DNA from: Lota lota
Taxonomy: Eukaryota > Chordata > Actinopteri > Gadiformes > Lotidae
Assembly: GCA_026745465.1 (NCBI GenBank)
Contig: JACYXH010000826.1
Location: 9,057,224-9,121,223, forward strand
DNA: 64,000 bases
Direction: 5' to 3'
This document shows, piece after piece, positions 40,273 to 50,961 of this stretch (positions are counted from its first letter, which is position 1; every line of letters starts with the position of its first letter). Made by a program: the position numbers and the translations under genes. Under the pieces are notes generated by a model. The model was not told the DNA's origin and made no database searches. It saw only the letters and a program-made list of their open reading frames with translations.

Positions 40273-41565
40273 ATGGGCCTCGTACCGCTGTCTCTCCTGG
40301 TCCCGTTGGCAGTGCTGGCTGTGGTGGTGGCGGCCTCGGTAGTAGAACAAGCTCCAGTAGAAGATGAGTACACCTGGCCGCAGTGGAAGCTTCCCCTGGT
40401 GAGGACCAGGCGCACGGTGTCCCTCAGCAGCCCCAGCTTCTCCGCCCAACCCCAGGCGGAGCTGAGCGCCACCTGCGGGATCGAGTGCCAGCGGCGCCTC
40501 CCCGAGCCCTCGCTGCTGGACCTGGAGCAGTTCCTCTCGTTCGAGACGGTGTACGAGAACGGCACGCGCACCCTGACCTCCGTCAGCGTGCAGGGCCTCG
40601 ACGGGGGCGGCGGCTGGCCCCAGAACTCTTCCCGACTCGCCCCCTCGGCGAAATCCCGCCGCAAGCGCGAGGTGTACGGCACGGACACCCGCTTCACCAT
40701 TGCCGACAAGCTGTACTCCACCAAGTATCCCTTCTCCACCACCGTCAAGATCTCCACCGGCTGCTCCGGGGTCCTGCTGTCGCCCAAACACGTGCTGACG
40801 GCGGCCCACTGCATCCACGACGGACGGGACTACCTCAGCGGCGCGCAGAAGCTCAGAGTCGGCATCCTGAAGGAGAAGTCCAGGAGAGGGAAGGGAGGCA
40901 AGGGCAAAGGAGGACGGGGGGGGAAGGGCAAGAGGAGGAAGGAGGAGGACAAAGACGAGGAGCACCCCGATGAGAACAAAGAGAAGGGTAAGAAAGGAAA
41001 GGGAAAGGGGAGGAAGAGCCGGAGCCGACGCAGTGCTGAAAAGGCGGACAAGCCTTCGTTCAAGTGGACCCGGGTCAAGCAGACTCAGGTTCCCAAGGGC
41101 TGGTTCAAAGGAGGAGCGTCCGAGGGGGTGGCGGCAGACTACGACTACGCGGTCCTGGAGCTGAAGAAGGCCCAGAAGGTGAAGCACATGGATCTGGGCG
41201 TGGTTCCCTCCGTGAAGAAGCTCCCGGCCGGCAGGATCCACTTCTCCGGCTTCGACGACGATCGGCCCGGCAACCTGGTGTACCGGTTCTGCTCGGTGTC
41301 GGAGGAGTCCAACGACCTTCTGTACCAGTACTGCGACGCCGAGGCCGGCTCCAGCGGGTCCGGGGTCTACGTCCGACTCAAGGAGCCCGGCAAGAAGAAG
41401 TGGAAGAGGAAAATCATCGGGGTGTTCACGGGTCACCGGTGGGTGGACACTAACGGGAACGGACAGCAGCAGGACTTCAACGTGGCCGTGAGGATTACAC
41501 CGCTCAAGTACGCCCAGATCTGCTACTGGGTGCATGGAGACTCCAGCCAGTGCCGGGCCGCCTAA
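40273..41565 (+). CDS. prss35: serine protease 35 (secreted S1-type protease homologue)
   Basis: The 430-residue protein has a signal peptide (about 1-21), a prodomain with CGIECQRRLPEPS (68-80) and FETVYENGTRT, a dibasic SRRKR site (128-132) before VYGTD, and a trypsin-fold domain. Triad residues are His179 (LTAAHCIHDG), Asp291 (DYDYAVLELK) and Ser361 (AGSSGSGVYV). Between His and Asp is a Lys/Arg/Gly-rich insertion (about 201-258), typical of PRSS35 and absent from PRSS23. The match to PRSS35 is close, for example RFCSVSEESNDLLYQYCDAE. Mammalian PRSS35 has Thr at the Ser position and is called inactive; here Ser is present. The coding region is one G+C-rich exon. The start AACAATGG is 19 nt after an acceptor (CATGGCAG at 40253). 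The substrate is unknown. Confidence 0.96.
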   Translation: MGLVPLSLLVPLAVLAVVVAASVVEQAPVEDEYTWPQWKLPLVRTRRTVSLSSPSFSAQPQAELSATCGIECQRRLPEPSLLDLEQFLSFETVYENGTRTLTSVSVQGLDGGGGWPQNSSRLAPSAKSRRKREVYGTDTRFTIADKLYSTKYPFSTTVKISTGCSGVLLSPKHVLTAAHCIHDGRDYLSGAQKLRVGILKEKSRRGKGGKGKGGRGGKGKRRKEEDKDEEHPDENKEKGKKGKGKGRKSRSRRSAEKADKPSFKWTRVKQTQVPKGWFKGGASEGVAADYDYAVLELKKAQKVKHMDLGVVPSVKKLPAGRIHFSGFDDDRPGNLVYRFCSVSEESNDLLYQYCDAEAGSSGSGVYVRLKEPGKKKWKRKIIGVFTGHRWVDTNGNGQQQDFNVAVRITPLKYAQICYWVHGDSSQCRAA

Positions 41566-41594
41566 GGACACACACATCGCCCAGATACACACAT

Positions 41595-41596
<2 letters not shown>

Positions 41597-41634
<38 letters not shown>
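41597..41634. repeat. (CA)n microsatellite in prss35 3' UTR
   Basis: About 19 CA units starting 32 nt after the prss35 stop codon, with a second shorter array at 41700-41720. Confidence 0.95.
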
Positions 41635-41638
<4 letters not shown>

Positions 41639-44385
41639 AAACACAGAAACATATTCAAGAAACACACATGCAAACAAACACAACCATACATATTCATATA
41701 CACACACACACACACACACAAACACACCTCAAAAACCATTCACCAGACATCTCACTACGATCAGAGCAATCTCATAAAAGCAAGCAGTGCTAGGTCACTC
41801 ACTGTCAATCGAAACTCCCTCGGCTGAAAATTGCATGTGTCACACTAACTTACAGTGTCAATATCAATATGTCACAGATACCTGTATGCATGTAGCACAT
41901 GTAAGCAGACAACCCACGGCGTAGATCTACAAACCTGCATGCAGAAACACACATTGAGTCCCAAGTACACACACATATGCACTTACATTCACACATGCAC
42001 CCATTCACAGACACGAAGCCACATAGACTCCATGTTGACGACACCAGGACCTTGTCAACTCAACGGGTGCTATGGCTTAGCAGCTCTTCTAATTTATTTA
42101 AACAAACAAAAAACAAAATATCATTATTATGTATTTACAGATAAATTAGGTGCCTTTTTAAAAAGTGTATATATTTAAATGTTATAAATTGCTTTATATT
42201 GGCAAATCCTCACATAACAACAATGTTTTCCAAAAAAAGTTTTACTATTCTGCATTTTTTTTAATGGGGAGAAGTTAGCATAGTTCATACGAAGCAAACA
42301 TGCATTGGCCTTAACACAGGACAACACAACAAGACCCAGGAAAAAATTGTATATTTTTTTCTTATGAAGTTACTATATGAAAGTATTGAAAAGAGAAATG
42401 TTTTTATGATTTTTTTATACTCGAAGTCCAGTGTTTTCTGTATATCTAGCTTTAAACATATTTTTGTCTTTTTGTTGTTTGTTTTTGTTTGTCAATCACC
42501 TTTGCAACCATCATTTATTTTTCTTTCCAAATAATTAAGTAAATCTTAGTCTCTGCTCTAGCAAAGGTGAACTCCTTGTGGATTCATTGTTGTGTCAGTG
42601 GTGCTTATCAAGATAAATGGTGCTAGTGTTTAGCTTATTTGTTTATTAAGTGTTTTGGGGGAGAGTATACTTGAGTAGACTTGTCAGATAATATTTGATT
42701 CCTTAACTGTATTTAAATTTAGGCTCCCTCATGTGGAGGTTTATAACACAGGACTGTAAAACTAAATTTTCACATGCGCTGCTTAGATTTCAGTTATTAG
42801 GTATGGTAAAACTATGGTATGGTAGAACTTTAAAAAATCCCAGTGTTTCAAGTATTTTACAGGCCTAAGATATTGTTCAATGAAGTTCCACAATTCATTT
42901 AGATTTCCTAATGAACAATGATGATGCAGAGTGAAACGGACCAACCATTAAATCAAGATTACAATATAACGTGTTACTGTGTGTGTTCATGAACACCTTC
43001 TCGCATAGCGTCAACGTTCAAAGTTCTATATTGATTCATTGAAATTCGGTATATTATGAGATTTGCACCGCAAAGGTCCTTGTTGATGTTTTTTTTACGC
43101 AGTGACCTGTCATTCCAACCACAAAGCAATGCAGGACAATGCAGCCTTTTCTCTATGAACAAGATGGACACGTTTAGCATCTCTTTGAACTCCTGTCTTC
43201 CTCTTTCATCTTCTCTTCTCGTCTCAAATTATTAATTTATATTCTCATTTCAAATAAATTGCAAAGCATTGCTCAGCAAACAAAATTTACCTCTCACTGG
43301 TTATTCCACTTGTTGCAATTTAAAGCACACAACCTGTTACTACTAATTTAAACCTTCACTGTGTACGTTTTCCAATTAGCAGCCTCTAGTGGTTTCAGTT
43401 GTTGCTACAGTAATGGCTATAAAATCGAAATGACTGTCGTCTGAGATTTTCCGCAAATATGGACCAGAATAAAACGATTTATAGAAAGAAATTCCGTGGA
43501 TGGATTGACATGTCGATATGTACATTTTGTTCTTGAGAATCTTTCTAGTTCCAATAGTTTTTGATAGAGTAAACAGCTGCAGTAAAATAAGAGCAGTGCA
43601 GGTTTAATTAAAATGAAGAGTTACATTATTGCACCCTAAAGGTCGACTGAGCTCCGAGACCACTCCAATTCTCTCAGTCGACTAAGAGCAGGTGTAACAT
43701 GGTAACATGATATAGAGGCGTAAGACAAAGGAATTCCATTAGGCTACATAATCATGGAAAGGATAGAATAATGATTACAGGACAACTAATGCTTCACGTG
43801 GAGACGTTGGTCTAGTGGTGTTCACTGAAAACCTGAAACAATAGCGTTAAAGCAGGGCAAATAGAGGGGCGATCCCTGGTGACGTTCCAGCCGTTGACAC
43901 CACTAGGCCCACGGTTGGATCACTGAGCCTTTCGCTTCCGGCTTTAGATCACGTTTTTTGCAGAGCTTGAATATTCTTTAATATCCATTCATTATTTTTT
44001 ACATTGGTTCTTGTATAATGTAATGGTTGGATTCAGCCTATGGATCTTTCGCGACGATTACTTTAACTTGCTTCTAATTTGCTTCCGTAAACTGGAAACC
44101 ATAATGGCATGTTCAACTTTTTCTTTCTTTCTTTTTTTTTTAACCAAAAATCGCAATTCATTAATTGAATTGGCTGATTGGAGTTGATAGGTATCGCTAA
44201 AGAGAATGAAACAGAAATCTTCGACATTACCACTTTAAGAATGCATTGCTGTAAATTAAACCAAATTGTCTTGTGTAAATACTAATTGAAAATACAACAT
44301 GACTCAGACATAGCGGATGAGTCAAATACACTCAATTATCATGAGGAATAGTGAGCATCCGTGGGCAGTTTGTTCCGTCATCGGG

Positions 44386-44391
44386 TTTATT
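44386..44391 (-). terminator. candidate snap91 polyadenylation signal
   Basis: TTTATT on the plus strand reads AATAAA on the minus strand, about 2 kb after the snap91 stop codon. Other AATAAA motifs for this strand lie at 45519-45530 and 45798-45807, so the true site is uncertain. Confidence 0.25.
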
Positions 44392-46422
44392 GCATTTCAT
44401 AGGGCTTACATGCACTGGGTAGGGCCACTGTAAATAAAATAAACAAAATGAAACATAAAAATAGCATTTTTTCATCCCACCATTTAGTCATCCCATTGTC
44501 TTCCCACCGGTTGCTAAAATGGTCCATTGAAGTTACACAACAATACGCACACAAATGTTTATATTAACGGGGGTATATAAAGAGGTATACAGCACAGGAC
44601 TTGGTACTCGCTGGTAATACACAGCCATTCAAACACAGGTCAACGCCAAGAACAATGTTGGGTCTAGTTGAAAAGTTTATGGAACTAGGACACACTGTGC
44701 ATGAGAATGATTTGTTTGAAGCCCCTACCCCCTCCTGAAGAGTCCCACAAGACACAAGGCTGGAAAGAAGCAGGACCAGGGGTTCAAAGAAACATGTATA
44801 AAAGGAAAGGGGTACCTGATGGCTCATCCATCTGCTGTTTCCTTTCTTCAACGCATCCAAACACACGCACCATGACCAGCTCAGAGCCATTTTCTTTAAA
44901 GCACATACAATTGGTTATGGATAAAACAAAACGATGTGATGGACAGTATCAAAAATGGCAAGGTGTGTGTGAGCGTAGACGAGTCACACAGGTCAGTTGT
45001 TCACATGGCAACCGTGTTCCAATTGACCGGCGTGAATGAGTTCTTCCATATTGTTTTGAAGAGATAATATGTTGGGAGATATGAGGATTAATACCAGTGA
45101 ATATTAACAATAAGTCATACTAATAAAACACATATCATGGAGCACAATAATGACAAAAACATTTTAAAGGCTGTGAATGAAAAAGAAGAAATGGATGAAA
45201 TATACGATTATCTTGTACAATTAGCTTTAGAAGCCCATAAATGTTTCTTACTATACAGATACCATCTATCAGGATTCATATTTGTCACTTAATTCTCCAA
45301 AACAATGACAGAAAATCAGATAATTCTCACAAGATTTCATAAATTCATCAGATCACATGTATATTTCTTCTCCACAGACATACAGTATAGAGACACAATC
45401 CTTACACTTGTCAGAGAAATGTATGTACATCAAAAAAGACCTTTTTGTAAACGACACACTACACGTTTTGTTTGTTGGTCTGTTCATCTGTTTGTTTCCA
45501 AACTAATGTGAGGAGTTTTTTATTTTTATTTTTTTACTCTTGCCCAAGCAGAGCAGGAAAAGAAAGAGTTCCCCTCACTTTCGCAAAGTAGGCGGAGTTA
45601 GAAGGTATTATGGGTGGGGCTTAGGACACATGACGCACATCCGCCACTCAATTCAAACGGCAAACACTGGTAACGAAGAATCTGAAAACACACACGCCTT
45701 TACTTTCTCTCAGTTACTTTTGTATAATTTTTTCTGTGTTTTTTCATCTTTTGTTTAGACCAAGAATTATTACATCGACATAAGCACACGCTTGTAGTTT
45801 ATTTATTTTTTTCTCCATCTTTTACATATAGATAAACCGCTAGTGTTCACTTTCACATTTTGTGCTACTACATCACACTAGAATGAGGGTGGGGTAGGGC
45901 TGGGGTAAGAGGGTTACCGGGCCGTGGATGAAGAAAAGGGTTTTTAAGAAGCTAAAGGGGATGTTGGGCGGGTCTCTGGTATCTTGGGATGATCGGCAAC
46001 ACCAGGCAAACGGGGAGAGAGCTCCATCTACTCTCCAAACAGCAGTATCTAAGAGAGAGGGAGAGACACAGTGATTCATACTCTAGATTTAAAGGTGCTG
46101 TAGGTGAGATTTAAAAGGTCTTATTTGAGTGAAATGCCATAGAAATGCAATAGCCATCCGTAGACTATTAGTGAGTGAATGCTCTGTTCAAATTTCTCCC
46201 TATCTGAAAGTGGGGAGGTGTTTTTTGGGGTGGTTTACTTTCCAAAACTTGCTCACTTCTGCTCTCTCTTTACAACTCTCAAATCGTACCTACATTACCT
46301 TTAAGTGTAGAATTACATGTACACATGCCATTTTCTCATTTCTTTTTTATTATAATTATAATTATTTTTTACATCTGTTGAAAACCAAAGGCCCTGAATG
46401 TGCTCAGCACCCACCTGGGGCT
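44392..46422 (-). other. snap91 3' UTR region
   Basis: This is the sequence after the snap91 stop codon on the transcribed strand, A+T-rich and without supported open reading frames. It contains the TTAA-flanked repeat at 46093-46300. How much is transcribed depends on which polyadenylation signal is used. Confidence 0.5.
46093..46300. mobile_element. MITE-like repeat, copy 1 (TTAA-flanked)
   Basis: The segment is bounded by TTAA at 46089-46092 and 46301-46304. Its ends are inverted repeats: AGGTGCTGTAGGTGAGATTT on the left, and the right end read backwards gives AGGTAATGTAGGTACGATTT. A longer relative lies at 61048-61410. It has no coding capacity. TTAA target sites suggest mobilisation by a piggyBac-type transposase, which is inference. 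Confidence 0.75.
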
Positions 46423-46503
46423 TTATAAGAAGTCCTTGAGGTCCAGTTCTGCCAGAGGGTCCTTGGGTTTCTTGGGACTTTGGCCTGCAGGTCCTGGAGA
46501 TAT
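46423..46503 (-). CDS. snap91: snap91 exon w20, C terminus and stop
   Basis: It encodes ISPGPAGQSPKKPKDPLAEL and DLKDFL, then TAA. Human AP180 ends in a closely similar KDPLADLNIKDFL. The acceptor is TTAAGCAG|ATATC and entry is in phase 0. Confidence 0.97.
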   Translation of the reverse strand: MSPGPAGQSPKKPKDPLAELDLKDFL

Positions 46504-47505
46504 CTGCTTAATAGCAAGAGCAAATGACATCACAATATTGGGTGGAGAAAAAAATAAAGAAAAAAGGTCCATTCATAGCGCGTATCATTCACTGCCTGTA
46601 AAACGTAGCAGGCGGAGACCACTGCTGCAGAATCAAGTTTTTATCAACTGATCGTAAACAAATGTGTTATTTTAACACCGCAAAATAGCAAAACAACAAT
46701 ATCACATCAGTGGCTTTCGAATCCACTCATCAGCCCGAGTTCGACTTGGTTACGGCGGAGCTTCAATGCAGCCTAAAAGTTTCCGAACACACACGGTGTC
46801 CAAAGTATGAGAGTAGGCCTACTTCCAATCATCACAAAGCAAATAGGTGGTTTGAACATTGTGCAAATTTCAAGGCAGGACTAGTGCTGTTTACCCGGTG
46901 ACAAATAACACAGGGGGGGACGTATCGCCATAAAAGGAAAAACATCGCTACCTGTTCTATTCATGTTTACTAAATAACCAACACGTTATTATTTATAGGT
47001 AGAGCTTTTTGGCGTATTTTGGACTTGTTTGAACATTGAAATAGCTGCCAAATACATTCATTATTAAAACCCTTCTCAAACGATTAACGCCCCGATTTCC
47101 GGGGGGGTTAATGGCTTGCATATCCTCACACTGGACGGCAGCTGTCAAAGTGCTACCGGAATATTAAAATAATGTTTGAATATCCAAAACTAACGAATAC
47201 CAATTTGGTCATCCCATTGGCCATTCTGATGATGGCTGTCATTACCTCAACTGAAACGTTGACGTGAAGCATTCTTGGACGTCTAGCGCCCTTACATATG
47301 TATTTTATCACTGGGATAGTCCGACGAAATGTAACCTAGCCTTCTACCCGCAGTCCCCAAATATGCATAGATGTTAAAAAAGTCATTTTTTGTATAATTT
47401 TGTTCATAAAAACAAATAATACGAATATTCGAATACTGAAATGAGATTCTAATACCTACCTAACGAACGAATATCCGAATATTTGGGCTCAGCCCTCGTA
47501 GTGTT

Positions 47506-47634
<129 letters not shown>

Positions 47635-47664
47635 AGTTTATCATTCATTTCTGGTGTGTTTTAC

Positions 47665-47760
47665 CGGGGCCCCTGATGCGGCAGCCCCTGGTGCCGAGGT
47701 CATGCCAGTGTAAGGTGGTCTCATCATGGGCTGGCCCATTATTGGCTGGCCCATCATCGG
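47665..47760 (-). CDS. snap91: snap91 exon w19
   Basis: It encodes PMMGQPIMGQPMMRPPYTGM then TSAPGAAASGAP. The GQPMMRPP block matches AQPMMRPPF of human AP180. The acceptor is GATCCAG|CCG and the donor CCCCG|GTAAAA. It is 96 nt and phase 0 at both ends. Confidence 0.94.
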
Positions 47761-47832
47761 CTGGATCGGAAGAACAGAAACCATCAGACTTTCAACTACA
47801 GAAACTCTACAGCAGTGGGCCCGTTCCCACAA

Positions 47833-47858
47833 GGGGGGGGGGGGGGGGGGGGGGGGGG
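47833..47858. repeat. poly-G tract (26 nt)
   Basis: An uninterrupted 26-G run, C26 on the snap91 sense strand, 72 nt upstream of the w19 acceptor. Confidence 0.9.
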
Positions 47859-47934
47859 CAAAGAATTGCCCTGAGGAAGCATTAAACGTTTATTAAAGAT
47901 ACTGAATGCATACAAAAAAACGAATTAACATTTT

Positions 47935-48060
47935 GTCATTTGGCAGACACTTTTATCATACAACTTATCAGTGAGGAAAAAAATACTGACATTTAAAAAA
48001 AGGTAAAACTACATGCATCCTATCTCATTCATAGTGAGTTACAACACATACTGTTAAAGG
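47935..48060. repeat. possible diverged interspersed repeat fragment
   Basis: TTTTGTCATTTGGCAGACAC followed by TTTTATC and, later, AGTGAGTTACA resembles a fish-wide repeat motif (CATTTAGCAGACGC...CCAGAGCGACTTACA) that I know from memory. No ends are visible. Confidence 0.35.
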
Positions 48061-48136
48061 TGATACATGTATTGAAAGCAGGAGGAACCTCTGGTTAGGG
48101 TTTACAAAAAAGCTTCATCGTCTCATAAAGGCTTAC

Positions 48137-48223
48137 CATGCCGTAACCAGGCTGTGAACCCAGCGGTGGCACCATGGCTCCAGCAGGGGGCACTGCTCCA
48201 GACGCTGCAGAGGTGGTACCCGC
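48137..48223 (-). CDS. snap91: snap91 exon w18
   Basis: It encodes AGTTSAASGAVPPAGAMVPP then LGSQPGYGM, like the VAGAPSVGQPGAGFGMP part of human AP180. The acceptor is TTTCTAG|GCG and the donor ATG|GTAAGC. It is 87 nt and phase 0 at both ends. Confidence 0.94.
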
Positions 48224-48511
48224 CTAGAAACCCATGGAAGAAGAGACATTAACAGTACTCTGACTACCATTTTAAAATACAGACTATCATTCTAAAATAC
48301 ACCGACTACCATTCTAAAATACACAGACTACTTTTCTATAATACACTGGTAATTATTTTTTGTTCTTTCACTGGGCCTTGAAACATTTACATCAAGTTTT
48401 TATAGAAAAACAAAAGAAAAACGATTGCCCCTAGAAATGGTCTAAAAGATAAAAACCATGTTACTATCCACTATGAATAATATCTAGAGTAAAATGAGGG
48501 CTAGCTCATAC

Positions 48512-48602
48512 CAAAGGGGCTCCAGGTGTACCCCAGCTGGTAGGGGCTACCTTGGGGGTCCAGTTGGCCCCTCCTGTGAGTTTCTTCTCACTGCTTGGGT
48601 CC
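48512..48602 (-). CDS. snap91: snap91 exon w17
   Basis: It encodes (K)DPSSEKKLTGGANWTPKV then APTSWGTPGAPL. EKKLTGGANW is identical to the human AP180 motif. It is 91 nt, entering in phase 2 and leaving in phase 0. The acceptor is TTCCAG|GGAC and the donor TTG|GTATGA. Confidence 0.96.
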
Positions 48603-48869
48603 CTGGAAGGAGAACCAGTGAGCCAAGCTGTGTCAAACGGTGGAATCTTACACTACAGCAAGGAGCTATGGATCACTCTGGGCATGGCCAACACATTGAG
48701 GGATCAAGCAGTCCAGTGTGTACAAGATTCAAGAGTTGTATTTATCAAAGGCACAGTAAAACACAGGGTAGTTGCAGTAACAGAGCTAAATGGATGTGCA
48801 CAGCATTAAAACAACTTAGTGATAAAATGTCATGAATATGCACACACACGCACAACCACATCAACTTAC

Positions 48870-48888
48870 TTTTTCTTCATTCCCAGGT
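48870..48888 (-). CDS. snap91: snap91 exon w16 (19-nt small exon)
   Basis: ACCTGGGAATGAAGAAAAA is bounded by TATGCAG on the left and GTAAGT on the right. With the split codons it gives DLGMKKK, corresponding to NLGISG...KK of human AP180. It enters in phase 1 and leaves in phase 2, joining w15 and w17 exactly. Skipping it would shift the frame, so it should be constitutive. Confidence 0.9.
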
Positions 48889-49013
48889 CTGCATAACAAA
48901 AAATAGAAACAGGGATCAACCGAAGACAAGCAACAAATAGCCAACCGTTTTTCTGCTTGTTGGTTTACTTCAGTTGCATTTCAGTTGCATTTCCTATCCA
49001 GTCATATCTACAC

Positions 49014-49133
49014 CAGCCCCTCCACACTGCCTACCCCCAGCCCCTCCAAACGGCCTACGCCCAGCCCCTCCACAATGCCTACCCCCAGCCCCTTTGCACT
49101 GCCTACCCCCAGCCTCTCCACACTGCCTACCTC
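49014..49133. repeat. 24-bp minisatellite overlapping the w15 donor
   Basis: Five tandem 24-bp units (CAGCCCCTCCACACTGCCTA plus CCCC) overlap the first 3 nt of the end of exon w15 and extend into the intron. On the sense strand each unit repeats G(G/C)GTAGGC, the splice donor sequence. Confidence 0.95.
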
Positions 49134-49331
49134 CCACCAGGTTGGCCAGGGACGAGTCAAGGTCCCCTACGATGGTTTTGGTAGCTGGAGGCGTGGGTGG
49201 GGGGGCCGCCACCATGCCCATCCCCGAGACGGGGGTCCCAAGGCTGCCTGTCACGCTCCCACCCCCGGTGCTGCCCCCGGTGCTCTGGGGTGTTATGGCG
49301 GGCATTAGCAGGTCACCTAATCCACCAAACA
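49131..49331 (-). CDS. snap91: snap91 exon w15
   Basis: It encodes (M)FGGLGDLLMPAITPQSTG, a Gly/Ser/Pro-rich middle, and KTIVGDLDSSLANLVG. These match human DGLGDLLMPTMAP and SDLDSSLASLVG, with a DLL clathrin-type motif. The acceptor is CTCCCAAG|TG and the donor GGAG|GTAGGC. It is 201 nt and phase 1 at both ends. Its donor is repeated by the adjoining minisatellite. Confidence 0.95.
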
Positions 49332-49412
49332 CTTGGGAGAACAGGAAGGACAAGCATGAAATTCAAGGAAGCAGGAGGTACAGAGAGAGGTAACTCCTAT
49401 AAAAGGACAACA

Positions 49413-49747
49413 CTGGTCTGGGTGATTAAACCATTGAAACCATCTCTCCTGGCTTCACCAAGACCTCTGTTACCAATATACTTACTCTGCTGCGCATTTA
49501 GCGTTAGCGTGCATTTAGCCTGAGCGGACATTTAACATGCACGCGCCGGCCACAAGCGTAAACAACAGCAGTAGCACTTTGGTCTTTGTGATAAGTCGTT
49601 TCGTAAAGTACTTGAATTATAATTCACTGTTATGTTGTCCACAAATTTTCACACTGACATTCATACAAAAATGTAGATCATTATATTGGTTACGATTGTT
49701 TTAGTGAAGCCAGGAGAGACGGCTACCATGGATGAATCACCCAGACC
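49413..49747. repeat. inverted repeat, about 68-bp arms
   Basis: The segment 49413-49480 (from CTGGTCTGGGTGATT to TTACCAATAT) is found in reverse complement at 49682-49747 with about 80% identity. CTCTCCTGGCTTCAC is shared exactly. The 200-bp spacer holds no gene. It could be a foldback element or an inverted duplication. Confidence 0.8.
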
Positions 49748-50127
49748 GGTAGGTCCTGTAAGCACTGTAGAACAGGGGTATGCCCAGGCTGCGCTTTTGG
49801 TAAGGGGGACAAACATCCGCGCTAACAGCCCCACCAAGTCGGCTACACACTGCATGCAGCAGTTACATGGGACGACACAGAAAATGTCTCGTATCCATGA
49901 GAGAGCACGACGCTCACGTGTTTCCATCTCTGAGTCATTCTCTGAATAGGTTGGGGGGCAAATGAGGAGGGGCAGAGTAGCCTGTCTCATGCATCCGAAG
50001 GAAGGGAGGGAAATGCACTCATACATGCGAAACGGGCTACACATACTTGCTTAAAATGAATGTGGTTGCGTATGTGTGTCTGTGTGTGGTAGCTGAAAGT
50101 ATTCATGCTGCACGTTCCATAGCATTT

Positions 50128-50279
50128 GGGGGGGGGGGGGGGGGGGGGTCATAGAAACTCACCCATTATATGTTAGAAGTAAGCAAGCAAGCAAAGAAGC
50201 CCTCAGCAGAGAGAGACAGAACAGAGGGGAAGGAGTAAGTGGTGGCGGGTGTACGGGGGGGGGGGGGGGGGGGGGGGGG
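50128..50279. repeat. two poly-G tracts (21 and 25 nt)
   Basis: G runs at 50128-50148 and 50255-50279 lie in the intron between w14 and w15, followed by a polypurine stretch to about 50580. They read as C runs and CT-rich sequence on the snap91 sense strand. Confidence 0.9.
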
Positions 50280-50961
50280 CGGGAGGCAGCAGTAGAAGAG
50301 GAAGAAGAAGAAGACAGGCAGATTTGAGTTAAATATGTGGCGCAAACAAAGAACCAGAGAGGGCAGATTTTTGGCCAGTGAGAAGGGGGAGAGTTGAAAG
50401 ACAGAGATAATGGAGAGAGAATGGAATTGCAAGGGCAAAAAATTATGGATCAATTCAAAAGAGAGAGAGAGAGAGAAAAAGAAAGAGATGGGGAGAGAGA
50501 GAGAGAGATGGATAGAGAGCGATGGAGAGAGAGATGGAGGGAATGAGAGCAATGGAGTGAAAGCGATGTAGAGAGCTAGAGAGATAGGAGAACATTTTCC
50601 ACTAAAGGGAGGAAGCAGCAGTAAGGCATTAAGTTGCTGTGACCGTGGTCAGTGACCGTGGCCTGCCATGCTCTGAGGTAACGAGGACCCTCGTGCCACT
50701 CATGTGCAAAGAAAAATGCACAGCAGGAGACAGCCAAGAGCAAAGCAACAAAACCGCTAGGCTAACATTCCACACCAAGTAACAGATGTAAGACACATAT
50801 AAAAAAATATAAATGCATTAATAACTTTGGACTGAATAGAACAATGGACTGAATAAATGTAATGTTTTTCTACATATTGTGCCATAAAGGTGTTGGAACA
50901 GAATAATCTTTGATACAAATGAAGAAAAGAAAACCAGCATGCTAATAGATCATCTACTTAC

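Larger units (their letters stand above)
41566..44400 (+). other. prss35 3' UTR and convergent intergenic region
   Basis: The sequence after the prss35 stop has CA arrays (41597-41634, 41700-41720), then A+T-rich DNA. AATAAA at 43253-43258 is a possible prss35 polyadenylation signal, and AATAAA also occurs at 44433-44443. No coding exon is seen on either strand. Confidence 0.5.

Noticed and set aside
40383-40973. 196-codon plus-strand frame inside prss35
   Set aside because: It is a frame-shifted shadow of the same G+C-rich exon, with no conserved features.
40267-41739. 490-codon open frame on the minus strand opposite prss35
   Set aside because: It is the complement of a G+C-rich coding exon, where antisense stops are rare. 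It runs into CA repeats and has no recognisable domain, while the plus-strand frame is clearly prss35.
49686-49949. Possible small gene on the plus strand (MVTIVLVKPGETATMDES)
   Set aside because: It overlaps one arm of the inverted repeat, has no recognised domain and lies in a snap91 intron without supporting splice sites.
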